Part shown: piece by piece, positions 36,122-46,272 of the stretch
How positions within the stretch are numbered: the stretch's first letter is position 1
How the letters are laid out: each line of letters opens with the position of its first letter
DNA from: Flavobacterium ginsengisoli
Lineage (GTDB): Bacteria; Bacteroidota; Bacteroidia; Flavobacteriales; Flavobacteriaceae
Direction of reading: 5' to 3'
DNA: 64,000 nt
NCBI RefSeq assembly: GCF_029625315.1
Contig: NZ_CP121110.1
Location: forward strand, 4,492,501 to 4,556,500
Made by a program: the position numbers and the translations under genes
The notes under the pieces: model-generated
Database searches by the model: none
Told to the model about the DNA's origin: nothing
Seen by the model: only the letters and a program-made list of their open reading frames with translations

Positions 36122-38582
36122 GTCAAAATAGGTTTACATTCGCTTTTCTTTTTTTATTTATCAGCTGTATTGCATTGGCTCAAAGCGCTCATATTAAGGG
36201 GCTGATTTTAGATGCAGAAAAACATCCTGTTTCTGGGGTTAATGTTTCTTCACAAGATGCTTTTGTTCAGTCTGATTCGAATGGCTTTTACGAAATTGTA
36301 ATTCCGTCAAACAAAAAGGTTTCTTTGATATTTACTCACGTTTCTTTAAAAATGATGAGTTTGACTGTTAGTTTGAAAACAAACGAAGTTTTTGTTTTTA
36401 ATCCGATTATGAATAATTCTGAGGAACAAATGGGTGAAGTTTTTGTTTCTTCTGGAAATAGAAAAAGAGTTCAAGGGATTACATCAGTAGATACTGAAAC
36501 CATTAAGAAAATTCCAGGTGCAAATGCCGGAATCGAAAACATTCTAAAAACACTTCCGGGCGTTAATTCAAATAACGAATTAAGCACGCAATATATGGTG
36601 CGAGGCGGGAATTATGATGAAAACTTAGTTTATGTAAATGAAGTAGAAGTGTATCGTCCGTTTTTAATTCGTTCGGGACAGCAGGAAGGACTAAGTTTTA
36701 CCAATACAGATTTAGTTCAGAATGTTGAATTTTCTGCTGGTGGATTTCAGGCTAAATTTGGTGATAAATTGTCTTCGGTTTTGGATATTACGTATCGCAA
36801 ACCAACTCAATTTGGAGCTGCTTTTGAAGCAAGTTTTTTAGGAGGAAGTGCTGCAGTCGATTTGGTTTCAAAAAATAAAAAATGGTCTGCCGTAACTGGA
36901 GTCCGTTATAGAAATAACAGTCTTTTAGTAAATAGCCAAGATACACAGACAAATTACAAGCCAACTTTTGCCGATATTCAGACTAATATCAATTATGATA
37001 TTTCTGAAAAATGGCAGATGAGCTTTTAGGGAATATTTCTCAGAATAAATATTCGTATGAGCCTTTGGTGCGCCAAACTAATTTTGGAACAATAGATCAG
37101 CCAATGGCGCTTTCGGTTTATTATGAAGGACAGGAAAAAGATCAGTACGATACTTATTTCGGAGCTCTAAAAACTACTTATAAAGCGTCGCCTACACTTA
37201 CTTTAAAATTAATCGGTTCCTTATTTCATACCACAGAAAAAGAACATTTTGATATTTTGGCTCAATATCGTTTAGGAAATGTAAACGCTGAGAGTTCAGA
37301 AGACGCTTCGGCAATTGATTTTACACGTGGAATCGGTTCTCAGTTAAATCATGCTCGAAACGATTTAGATGCTTTAATTGCAAACATTGAGCTTAAAGGA
37401 ATTAAAGACTGGAAAGAAAGCCAATTAGAGTTTGGTTTAAAATATACCAGAGAATCTATTAGAGATCGAGTAGTAGAGTGGGAAGTAATTGATTCTGCGG
37501 GATTTTCTATTAATCCGCCTTTGGTAGTTATTCCTAAAAATAATGAACCTTACACGCCTTATACAGGTCCGCTTTTACCTTATCAAAATATTCGCGCTAC
37601 AAATTTTAATACTATAAATAGATTTTCGGGTTACGCACAATGGAACAAACAATCAGAAATTGGTTCAAGCCAAATCTGGTATCATTTAGGAGCGCGTTTT
37701 CAAGGATGGAATGTTGCGGGAGCGGTAGAAGAAGGAAAAACACAATTTGTCGTAAGTCCGCGTGCACAATTTGCAATAAAACCAGATTGGGATCGCGATA
37801 TGGTTTTTAGAATTTCCGGAGGATTATATCATCAGCCTCCATTTTATCGAGAATTGAGAGATTTGGACGGAGTTGTGAACCCAAATGTAAAAGCTCAAGA
37901 AGCTATTCATATTGTTTTAAGTAACGATTATAACTTTAAAATGTGGAATCGTCCTTTTAAATGGGTGACAGAGCTATATTATAAATCGCTTTCAGATGTC
38001 AACGTTTATTCGATAGACAATGTTCGAATTCGATATGTTGCCAATAACAATGCAAAAGCCTATGCACAAGGTCTTGATTTTAGATTAAATGGCGAATTTG
38101 TACCAGGAACCGAATCTTGGATAAGTTTTGGATACATGAAAACCGAAGAGAATTACGAAAATAGAGGCTATATTGCTCGTCCGACAGATCAGCGATTGAA
38201 ATTTGCAATGCTGTTTCAGGATTATATGCCGAATATTCCAAGTGTAAAAGTGTATTTGAACTTGGTCTACAATACAGGATTGCCAGGAGGAGCGCCAGCG
38301 TATTCAGATCCATATTTATATCAAAATAGACTGAATGATTATAGAAGAGCTGATATTGGTTTTGCAAAGGTTTTTGTAGATGCAAGTACGCAAAATACAA
38401 AAACAGGCTGGCTGAAAAAGTTTAAAGAGTTGTCTCTAGGGCTAGAAATTTTTAATCTTTTCAACAATCAAAACGCAATTACAAATACTTGGGTTCGTGA
38501 TGTCTATTCAAAAAAACAATATGCGATTCCAAATTATATGACTTCGAGAGTTTTTAACGTTAAATTAAATGCGAGGTTATAA
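36118..38582 (+). CDS. TonB-dependent receptor with carboxypeptidase-like domain, frameshifted
   Basis: TTG start overlapping the M23 stop, then signal peptide SQNRFTFAFLFLFISCIALAQ and a CarboxypepD-reg domain (IKGLILDAEKHPVSGVNV), plug (GIENILKTLPGVNSNNELS) and barrel ending in VFNVKLNARL. The frame stops at 37029 (TTTTAG, 37024-37027) and one more T gives QMSFLGNISQNKY and a total of 821 residues. No STN domain, so it does not signal via FecR. It probably imports a nutrient across the outer membrane; substrate unknown. Coupled to the M23 peptidase. Confidence 0.9.
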
Positions 38583-38639
38583 ACTGCTTCGATGTTGGTT
38601 ATAAAATTCAATAAAACTCAAAAATACAATCAAAAATAG

Positions 38640-38647
38640 TATATTTG
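38640..38647 (+). promoter_or_regulatory. Promoter -7 box TATATTTG
   Basis: Exact TAnnTTTG 23 bases before the ATG at 38671; no good -33. Confidence 0.4.
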
Positions 38648-38670
38648 ATAATCGTATATAATCATTGTAG

Positions 38671-39396
38671 ATGAAAAAGTATTTTAAATATATTGCCCTT
38701 ATACTTGTCGGGACGGTTATAAGTTGCCGAGAAGAAGTTCAAAAACCAAAAGTAACTTATGGTGCTTCTAATAAAGTAAGCACAGGCGCAGTAAAAACAG
38801 ACTCAACACAAATTGAAATTGCAGATCTTCCTATTCAAATGGAAGGTACTAATTATTTGATTCACCCCGTTGGAGATTTAAGAGTTTACGAAAGAGGCTC
38901 TAAAGCAAGATTTGGTTCTTCTAGTGTAAACGATGTAAGTTTTACAATTTCTAATTTAGGAGAATATGAAATTACAGGATTTCTTCAGAATTTAAAATTT
39001 CAAAAAGTAGATTCAGATTCTATCCGACCTTTATCTGATAAACCAGTTTTAATTTTAACAGCTACTTATTTAAAGACTGTTGCAGATAAAACGCATAATA
39101 ATGTTATGGTTTATACACTAACAGATTCGGATACAAACAAAGATGGTAAAATAGATACCAGCGATATTAAAACTTTATATTTAAGCGATATAAGTGGAGA
39201 AAATTTCACAAAAGTTTCAGCAGAATTAGAGGAATTGGTAGATTGGAGTTTAATTGAATCTAAAAACCGTCTGTATTTTAGAACAATTGAAGATACCAAC
39301 CAAAATGGTCAGTTTGATAAAAATGATGTTTTGCATTATAATTATATAGATTTAGCTTCTAAAAAATGGGAAGTGAAGAGTTATAAGCCTATCTAA
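38671..39396 (+). CDS. Lipoprotein with two EF-hand-like loops, unknown function
   Basis: 241 residues with a lipoprotein signal (MKKYFKYIALILVGTVISC, C19). Residues 152-163 (DSDTNKDGKIDT) and 208-219 (DTNQNGQFDKND) both match the DxNxDGxID calcium-binding loop pattern. The rest is beta-rich. A cell-envelope calcium-binding lipoprotein is the most one can say; I do not recognise a family. Bounded downstream by the long nested repeat region. Confidence 0.7.
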   Translation: MKKYFKYIALILVGTVISCREEVQKPKVTYGASNKVSTGAVKTDSTQIEIADLPIQMEGTNYLIHPVGDLRVYERGSKARFGSSSVNDVSFTISNLGEYEITGFLQNLKFQKVDSDSIRPLSDKPVLILTATYLKTVADKTHNNVMVYTLTDSDTNKDGKIDTSDIKTLYLSDISGENFTKVSAELEELVDWSLIESKNRLYFRTIEDTNQNGQFDKNDVLHYNYIDLASKKWEVKSYKPI

Positions 39397-39836
39397 GATT
39401 CTGAGTTTCTAAGATGCTAAGGATCTAAGGTTTTGCCACAGATTAAAAGGATTAAAAAGATTTTTATTAAAAAGAGAGGCTGTTTCAATAAGTTGATACA
39501 GCCTCTCTTTTTAAATTACTTTTATTAATTAAAACAGCGTTTTTCATTTTTATGCATCAGGTCATCATTCCGTAGGAATGTCTGGTCGGTAGAAAAAAAT
39601 GACGTTCAACCAATTTACGTTCCGTAGGAACGTTTGATGCTTTGCATTGTTAAAAAAATATCTAAATCAAACGTTCCTACGGAACGTAAAATAACTGTAA
39701 CTATATAATTTTCTACCAATGAAATGTTCCTACGGAACATAATCAAATCAGAAACGGGAAAAAATCTTTCTAATCCTTTTAATCCGTGGCAAGAAAAAAA
39801 AACTTAGAATCTTAGCATCTCAGAACCTTAGCAACT
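39397..39836. repeat. Nested palindromic repeat region
   Basis: This 440-base gap holds shells of inverted repeats: CTAAG tracts (39397-39430 and 39799-39836 inverted), a GCCACAGATTAAAAGGATT arm (39435-39465) matched by its inverse (39759-39790), and inside both the composite element at 39469-39740. No gene is seen. Confidence 0.78.
39469..39740 (+). repeat. Composite palindromic element, copy 1 (GTTCCGTAGGAAC family)
   Basis: Order: a 15-bp hairpin (39469-39483 with 39498-39512, GGCTGTTTCA), CATTCCGTAGGAATG (39566-39580) followed by TCGGTAGAAAAAAA, a perfect 25-bp inverted repeat around ACGTTCCGTAGGAACGT (39614-39638 with 39666-39690), then TTTTCTACCAATGAA and ATGTTCCTACGGAACAT (39724-39740). 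Colinear with the inverted copy at 58665-58882. No transposase inside. The first hairpin can end the lipoprotein transcript. Confidence 0.85.
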
Positions 39837-40562
39837 TCAAATCAATATATCACTTTCCAGATCAGATTTTTCGATTTCAAAACCAAATCCTAGACGTTCA
39901 ACTAATTCTATTACCAGTTTTTTGTACCAGTTTTCAGATTTTGGATGAATGTATATTTTTTCGATCAATTGATTAATGTCGACGTTGATTTTTAATCCGT
40001 CGTTTAACTTGATGTCACTTTTTGAAGTGTCACTTAGAATTCGGACTTCTCTTTCGTACTGAAAACTTTTTCTTTTGAATAAAAAAGGAAAGAATAGATC
40101 GTCAAACGGAATGTATTCTTTTTTGTAATCAATATAGTTTACTTCGCCAATATATTGATCAAAATTATTCTCCGGTTTTACAGCTTTCTGTAGTCTTTTG
40201 ATAGTAGACTGAATGGCTAAACCTTCATTGTTTTTGGTGAAAATCTGCCACATAGCAAACGATTCGTATTCGTTAATATGCCAACTGCTAATGGCTACTT
40301 TTTCACGATGCGTTTTGTAGTAATTTAAAAACTCCGGATTGTCTGCGGCAAGTTTTTTTATCTCTTCATAAGTTGGTTCGCTAAAAGTGCCTTCGTATTG
40401 GTCTTCAAACTTGTCTGAACGCGACATAAAAAGCTTCTTAGAGAGTAATAAATCAAGAAATTTAGATAAGTCCAGATATTTCCAAACAATAGTATCGGGA
40501 TCATCGGGAAGTTTTATGTTGGGGTTGTTAAGATACATTTTCTCTAGATTAAATGATTTCAA
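39837..40562 (-). CDS. DUF2971 domain protein
   Basis: 241 residues. WKYLDLSKFLDLLLSKKLFMSRSDKFEDQYEG and ISSWHINEYESFAMWQIFTKNNEGLAIQSTI are typical of the DUF2971 family, where a conserved W and the ESxAMW patch recur. Cytoplasmic, function unknown; some relatives are near defence genes, but no defence partner is visible here. Flanked by repeats on both sides. Confidence 0.82.
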   Translation of the reverse strand: MKSFNLEKMYLNNPNIKLPDDPDTIVWKYLDLSKFLDLLLSKKLFMSRSDKFEDQYEGTFSEPTYEEIKKLAADNPEFLNYYKTHREKVAISSWHINEYESFAMWQIFTKNNEGLAIQSTIKRLQKAVKPENNFDQYIGEVNYIDYKKEYIPFDDLFFPFLFKRKSFQYEREVRILSDTSKSDIKLNDGLKINVDINQLIEKIYIHPKSENWYKKLVIELVERLGFGFEIEKSDLESDILI

Positions 40563-40592
40563 TCTTTAACTAACCTAAAGTTATAAAAATAA

Positions 40593-40643
40593 ACACAGAT
40601 TAAAGAAATTAAAATTGAGTTTTAATATTTCCTTAATCTGTGT
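40593..40643 (-). repeat. ACACAGATTAA palindrome, likely terminator of the ABC exporter
   Basis: 11-base arms 40593-40603 and 40633-40643 (exact), an AT-rich loop that also pairs, then T-rich sequence on the minus strand. Member of the (C)CACAGATTA family. Confidence 0.6.
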
Positions 40644-40668
40644 GTATTAATTTGGATTTAATGATTTC

Positions 40669-42497
40669 TTACGATTCGAAAGATTGCATTGTTACCAATT
40701 TATTGTAAGTTCCGTTGTGTGCAATTAGCTCTTCGTGGGTTCCTTGTTCAACGATTTTTCCTTTTTGCATTACTACGATTATATCTGCTTTTTGAATAGT
40801 AGAAAGACGGTGTGCAATTACGATTGAAGTTCTGTTTTGCATCATGTTTTCTAGTGCGACCTGAACAAATTTTTCGCTTTCTGTGTCTAATGCTGATGTT
40901 GCTTCATCCAAAATCATAATCGGTGGATTTTTCAATACGGCACGAGCTATAGATAAACGTTGTTTTTGTCCTCCAGAAAGCTTGTTTCCGCTATCTCCAA
41001 TGTTAGTGTAAATTCCTTGCGGAAGATCTTTAACAAATTCATAAGCATTTGCAATCTTAAGCGCTTCGATAATTTCGTCATCACTAGCATCTAGCTTTCC
41101 TAAAGAGATGTTTGCTTTAATAGTATCATTAAATAAAATGCTGTCTTGCGTAACTAATCCCATCAAACTGCGAAGCGATTGCAAATTCATGTCTTTAATG
41201 TTAATTCCGTCAATAGAAATAGAACCGTCATTAACATCATAAAAACGTGTCAATAAATTAGCGATTGTGCTTTTTCCGCTTCCAGATTGTCCAACCAAAG
41301 CAACAGTTTGTCCTTTTTTAATTTGAAGAGAAAAGTCTTTTAAAACGGTTTCTTCTTCATATTTAAAGTTTACATTTTGAACACTGATATTATTATCAAA
41401 AGTTGTTTTTTCAATTGCATTTTCTTTAGAAACGATGGTGTTTTCCTGTTCTAATATTTCAAGAACACGTTCTGCAACTGCGTTTCCTCTTTTACTCCGT
41501 AAGAAGCTTTAGAAATTGCTTTTGCAGGAGTTAGAATATTATAAGCTAATCCCATGTAGGCAATAAATGCTGCGCCTTGTAATGTTTTATCGATCAAAAC
41601 CATTTGACCTCCGTACCAAAGTAAAATGGCAATTACAGTAATTCCCATAAATTCACTTGCAGGCGAAGCTAAGTTCTGACGGTTTCCGATGCTGTTTGAT
41701 AAAGTGAAAAAACGCTCTGTCGAATTTTGGAAAACTTTATTAAAATAGTTTTCAGAATTATAGCCTTTTACAACTTTTAATCCTCCAATTGTTTCTTCGA
41801 TTGTAGAAAGAAATCTTCCTTGTTCTTCTTGCGCTTTAGTAGATTGCTTTTTAAGCTGTTTTCCAATCAACGAAATAATATATCCAGAAACAGGAATGAA
41901 AATGAATACAAACAAGGTTAGTTTAGCACTAATGATAAGCATAGTGGTGATTGTAAAAATAATCGTTAAAGGCTCTTTTACGATAAGCTCTAAGATGGCT
42001 AAGAAAGAATTTTGAACCTCGTTTACGTCAGCTGAAATCCTAGAAATTACATCTCCTTTTCTTTTTTCAGAATAAAATGCCAAAGGAAGCTCCAAAGTTT
42101 TTTTGTACAATGCATTTCGCATGTCTTTTAAAACACCATTTCGAAGGAAATTAATAAAAAACATTGCCAAATAATCGGCTAAGTTTTTAAGCAAAAAGAT
42201 CGAAATAATAATGGCTACCATTACCGATAAAACATAACCAGGTTCGTGGTTTTTTTGTGCCGTGGTAATGTAATAGGCCAAATAGTCTTCGGCATAATCT
42301 TTTATTTTAAAAATACCTTGATAAATTGGTTCTATTTCAACTTTTTTTCCTTTTTCGAATAATACCTGAAGCATAGGTATTAAAGCGACAAACGAAAGTG
42401 TGCTGAAAAGCGCATACAAAATATTAAAAAAGATATTTAAGAATGCGTATTTTTTATACGGATATATAAAAGGAATTATTTTTTTGAAATTACTCAT
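40669..42497 (-). CDS. MsbA-like ABC exporter (TM plus ATPase), frameshifted
   Basis: N-terminal six-helix membrane domain (starting MSNFKKIIPFIYPYKKYAF) and ATPase domain with GQSGSGKST, signature LSGGQKQRLSIARA, and IMILDEATSALD. The frame breaks at four A (41490-41493 on the complement); five A join SYGVKRGNAVAERVLEI to the rest and give 609 residues, the usual half-transporter length. As a homodimer it would move lipid or lipid A-type substrate across the inner membrane; the neighbourhood (phosphohexomutase, membrane glycosyltransferase) fits envelope biogenesis. Confidence 0.92.
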
Positions 42498-42737
42498 TTA
42501 TTTTTTTTGATATTGTTTTCTTTTAATGCGATAACTCATTTCTAGATTAAAGTTATTTTGAGCAAGCAAATTTTATTGCACAAAATTAATCCAATTGAGG
42601 TGTTTTCAATTTCTTTTTAGTTTTTTTTATAAAAGAAACTCTGATTTACTTTAGAGATTGTAAATCAGAGTTCAAAGATATCTAACTTGTTAATCTTGCA
42701 TGTTAGGTGCAAAATTGTACAATTGAGAAAAGCAGAT

Positions 42738-44465
42738 TTAATTTAACTGCATGTCTGCAATGATGTTTTGTATTTTGCTGTCTAAGAATTTCTCTGCTTC
42801 ATCAAAATCTAAAACCGATTCGATTTCAGCATTTACGCTGATATAGAATTTAATTTTAGGTTCAGTTCCACTAGGTCTAGCGCAAATTTTAGATCCATCT
42901 TCTGTGTAATAAATCAATACGTTTGATTTAGGAATATCCATTGTTGATTCAGATCCATCCAATAAATTTAATGCGATAGAAGATTGGTAATCCTCAACCA
43001 TGATAACTCTTTGTCCGTTTATTTCTTTTAAAGGATTTTCACGTAAATCAATCATCATTTGGTTGATTTCTTGTAAACCTTCCATTCCTTTTTTAGTCAA
43101 TGAAACTAAGTACTCTTTGTAGAAGCCATTTTCTACATAAAGCTGTAAAAGTTCTTTGTAAACAGAGCTTCCAGCAGCTTTAGCTTGAGCCGCAACTTCG
43201 CAAATTAATAAAGTAGCGACAACAGCATCTTTATCTCTCACGGCATCTCCAACCATAAATCCGAAACTTTCTTCACCACCTCCAATAAACTCAAGTTCAG
43301 GAAAATCTTTAATCATTTTAGCGATCCACTTAAAGCCGGTTAACCCAACTTTGCACTCAACACCGTAACTTGTCGCCAATTCCATAATCATTGGAGTAGA
43401 AACGATTGTTGAACCAATGAATTGTTTTCCGTTTAGTTTACCTGCTTTTTTCCATTGTTTCAATAAGAAAGAAGTCATTAAAACCATAGTTTGGTTTCCG
43501 TTCAACAAAATCATTTTGCCGTCATTGTTACGAACAGCAACTCCTAAACGGTCGCAATCAGGATCTGTTCCAACTACAATATCAGAATTTGTTTTGTCTG
43601 CCAAGGCTAGAGCCATTGTTAAAGCTTCTGGTTCTTCTGGATTTGGAGATTTTACAGTTGGGAAATTCCCGTCTGGAATAGCTTGTTCAGGAACAATGTG
43701 AACATTTTTATATCCTGCTTGAGATAAAGTATCTGGAACTGATTTTATAGAAGTTCCGTGCAATGAAGTGAAAACAATTTGAAGATTGTCTTTAGCTTCA
43801 GCTGGAGTGTCAAAACTTGCATTTTCGATAGACGATTTTATAAAAGCTTTGTCTATTTCGGTATCAATGTACTGAATCAAATCTTCGTTTGGGCTAAATT
43901 TGATTTTGTCATAGCTTAAGTTTTCAATTACATTAACAATTTCTTTGTCTTGTGGAGGAACAATCTGTCCGCCATCTTGCCAGTATACTTTGTAACCATT
44001 GTATTCTGGTGGATTATGAGAAGCTGTTAAAACAATTCCGCACTGACATTTTAAATATTTAAGAGCAAAAGATAATTCTGGAGTTGGTCTTAAATCAGAA
44101 AACAAATAAACCTGAATACCATTTGCAGAGAAAACATCAGCAACCACTTTTGCCAAAGTGTTGCTGTTGTGGCGACAATCGTAAGCAATAACTACTTTTA
44201 AAGGCTCGTTTGGAAAAACCTCATGCATGTAATCAGATATTCCCTGAGTATTTTTTCCAAGCGTATATTTATTGATTCGATTGTTTCCAATACCCATTAC
44301 ACCGCGCATTCCTCCAGTTCCAAATTCTAAGTTTTTGTAAAAACTCTCTTCAAGTTCTTTTGGCGAAGTTGTCATTAATTCTTTAACGGCAGCTTGCGTT
44401 TCCTGGTCAAAGGTTGGAGTCAGCCATTCGTTTACAGCGTTTAATATGTTTGGTGCTATGTTCAT
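42738..44465 (-). CDS. Phospho-sugar mutase (alpha-D-phosphohexomutase)
   Basis: 575 residues. TASHNPPEYNGYK carries the phosphoserine loop, DPDCDRLGVAVR the magnesium-binding DxDxDR, GGGEESFGF the sugar-specificity loop, and ARPSGTEPKIKFY the phosphate-binding loop. It moves phosphate between C1 and C6 of a hexose. The GEESFG loop and long form fit phosphoglucomutase/phosphomannomutase type II. Followed after 240 AT-rich bases by the ABC exporter. Confidence 0.93.
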   Translation of the reverse strand: MNIAPNILNAVNEWLTPTFDQETQAAVKELMTTSPKELEESFYKNLEFGTGGMRGVMGIGNNRINKYTLGKNTQGISDYMHEVFPNEPLKVVIAYDCRHNSNTLAKVVADVFSANGIQVYLFSDLRPTPELSFALKYLKCQCGIVLTASHNPPEYNGYKVYWQDGGQIVPPQDKEIVNVIENLSYDKIKFSPNEDLIQYIDTEIDKAFIKSSIENASFDTPAEAKDNLQIVFTSLHGTSIKSVPDTLSQAGYKNVHIVPEQAIPDGNFPTVKSPNPEEPEALTMALALADKTNSDIVVGTDPDCDRLGVAVRNNDGKMILLNGNQTMVLMTSFLLKQWKKAGKLNGKQFIGSTIVSTPMIMELATSYGVECKVGLTGFKWIAKMIKDFPELEFIGGGEESFGFMVGDAVRDKDAVVATLLICEVAAQAKAAGSSVYKELLQLYVENGFYKEYLVSLTKKGMEGLQEINQMMIDLRENPLKEINGQRVIMVEDYQSSIALNLLDGSESTMDIPKSNVLIYYTEDGSKICARPSGTEPKIKFYISVNAEIESVLDFDEAEKFLDSKIQNIIADMQLN

Positions 44466-44518
44466 TGTAAATTTTGTTTTTGTATAGTTAAAAGGTTTTA
44501 AAGATGATTAAAATATTT

Positions 44519-45475
44519 TTAGAAATTAACCTCTCGAGCTACTTTATAACGAGCTTCATTGTTTTTAGTTCTTAGAATAATTTCGCCTAAGAAGCCTGCT
44601 AAAAATAATTGAGTGCCAAGAATCATTGTGGTTAAAGCAATATAAAACCATGGATTATTGGTAACCAAAGTGTATTTCATTCCAGTATACATATGGTATA
44701 GTTTAGAAACCCCAATGTATCCAGCAGATAAAAATCCGATGATAAACATTAAAGAGCCCATAGCGCCAAATAAGTGCATAGGTCTTTTTCCGAATCTTGA
44801 TAAGAACCAAATCGTAATTAAATCTAGGAAGCCGTTTATAAAACGCTCCATTCCGAATTTAGTTTCACCATATTTTCTAGCTTGGTGAATTACCACTTTT
44901 TCGCCAATTTTTCCAAATCCTGCATTTTTAGCTAAGACAGGAATATAACGGTGCATTTCGCCAGAAACTTCAATGTTTTTCACTACGACATTTTTGTAGG
45001 CTTTCAATCCGCAGTTAAAATCGTTTAACTCAACGCCAGAAGTTTTTCTAGCGGCCCAGTTAAATAATTTTGACGGAAGATTTTTTGCTACAACAGAGTC
45101 GTAACGTTTCTTTTTCCATCCAGAAACCAAATCGTATTTTTGATTTGTAATCATTTCATACAATTCAGGAATTTCATCTGGACTGTCTTGCAAGTCGGCA
45201 TCCATAGTAATAATGACATCGCCCTTTGCTTTTGCAAAACCAGCATGTAAAGCTTGAGATTTTCCAAAGTTTTTCATGAAACGAATTCCTTTTACATTTG
45301 GATTTTCGTTAGAGAAACCTTCAATAATTTGCCAAGAATTATCTGTACTACCATCATCTACAAAAATGATTTCATAAGAGTAATTGTTAGATTGCATCAC
45401 TTTAATGATCCATGTATAGAGTTCTTTAAGTGATTCCTCCTCGTTTAGAAGCGGTATAAGTATAGATAAATTCAT
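44519..45475 (-). CDS. Family 2 glycosyltransferase, dolichol-phosphate-mannosyltransferase type
   Basis: 318 residues. LNEEESLKELYTWI and FVDDGSTDNSWQII open the GT-A fold, TMDADLQDSP is the metal-binding DxD, and two C-terminal membrane helices (GAMGSLMFIIGFLSAGYIGV, TTMILGTQLFLAGFLGEII) anchor it in the inner membrane. Such enzymes (ArnC, GtrB) put a sugar on undecaprenyl phosphate. Upstream DUF4199 gene is 18 bases away, and the phosphohexomutase follows, so the three may form an operon. Confidence 0.92.
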   Translation of the reverse strand: MNLSILIPLLNEEESLKELYTWIIKVMQSNNYSYEIIFVDDGSTDNSWQIIEGFSNENPNVKGIRFMKNFGKSQALHAGFAKAKGDVIITMDADLQDSPDEIPELYEMITNQKYDLVSGWKKKRYDSVVAKNLPSKLFNWAARKTSGVELNDFNCGLKAYKNVVVKNIEVSGEMHRYIPVLAKNAGFGKIGEKVVIHQARKYGETKFGMERFINGFLDLITIWFLSRFGKRPMHLFGAMGSLMFIIGFLSAGYIGVSKLYHMYTGMKYTLVTNNPWFYIALTTMILGTQLFLAGFLGEIILRTKNNEARYKVAREVNF

Positions 45476-45493
45476 TTATATTTTATTATGGAC

Positions 45494-46027
45494 TTAAGGT
45501 TTTTCATTTTTTACTATTCCTCCAATTATTAAGGAATATATTAATCCAATTAATGCATACATAACAAGTGTTACTGGAAAAACAATAAATGGATTCATAA
45601 ATTTTTTAACCATCCCAAGTCCCATTTCAAGTTCTTTTGATGTTATATTTGGATTTTGTTTAATCATTTGTTCTTTGGTGATATCCATCATTTCATTTAT
45701 AAAATCAGGAAAAATGAAATTAAAAATAACACTAAAGACGGCATATGTTAAGCCAGCAATAACCGTAATAGAAACGCCGGTTTTTAAAGATTCAGAGAAG
45801 GATATAAATCCATTGTTTATATTTTTTTTGTAATTTGTGCAACCTAAATATATAAACAATAGTGGCAAAATCAGATAATTTGCAATGTTTACAATTGTTC
45901 CTACGCTTGTATTTACTAGCGATTTCATGCCTATAACGTACATGATAACAAATTCTAAAATCATAATAACACCGAACAAAATACCATAAGGCGTGCCTGA
46001 CTTTGCAGGAGATACTTTTACATCCAT
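45494..46027 (-). CDS. DUF4199 membrane protein
   Basis: 177 residues from ATG 46027 (MDVKVSPAKSG; a longer frame to 46315 includes the rpmE2 promoter and is unlikely). Four membrane helices: GILFGVIMILEFVIMYVI, NIANYLILPLLFIYLG, GVSITVIAGLTYAVFSVIF, FIVFPVTLVMYALIGLIY. It is the conserved partner of the dolichol-phosphate-type transferase in Bacteroidota; function unknown. Confidence 0.85.
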   Translation of the reverse strand: MDVKVSPAKSGTPYGILFGVIMILEFVIMYVIGMKSLVNTSVGTIVNIANYLILPLLFIYLGCTNYKKNINNGFISFSESLKTGVSITVIAGLTYAVFSVIFNFIFPDFINEMMDITKEQMIKQNPNITSKELEMGLGMVKKFMNPFIVFPVTLVMYALIGLIYSLIIGGIVKNEKP

Positions 46028-46125
46028 AAACTTATGTTTAATTAATCCACAAATATAGTAATTCCCACTATAATCGAATATAAAAAAAGCTTTTCGAAAT
46101 AAACTAAAAAAAAGTAAGCTAACTG

Positions 46126-46155
46126 TTTGTTTATTAAAAAAGAATTGTAAATTTG
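46126..46155 (+). promoter_or_regulatory. Promoter of rpmE2
   Basis: TTTG (46126-46129), 18 bases, TAAATTTG (46148-46155). The predicted leader is about 110 nt, long for this genome; no known motif recognised in it. Confidence 0.6.
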
Positions 46156-46272
46156 CACACTCAAAAATAATTAAATTTTTAAACAAAAAAGAGTAGTATT
46201 TGTTTACACCTTTTTCTAGCCATGAAAAAGCTTCAAAATGAAAATGCTCTAAAACAATAAATAAAAGAAAAG

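Noticed and set aside
39553..39745. CRISPR-like look of repeated GTTCC...GGAAC units
   Set aside because: Only four units, in mixed orientation, with uneven unique spacing and no cas genes; the order is palindromic, not a direct-repeat array.
39837..40562. DUF2971 as part of a defence island
   Set aside because: No restriction, toxin or other defence gene is near; neighbours are repeats and an exporter.
46162..46272. Riboswitch or L31 autoregulatory site in the rpmE2 leader
   Set aside because: The leader is long, but no known motif or strong stem could be recognised.
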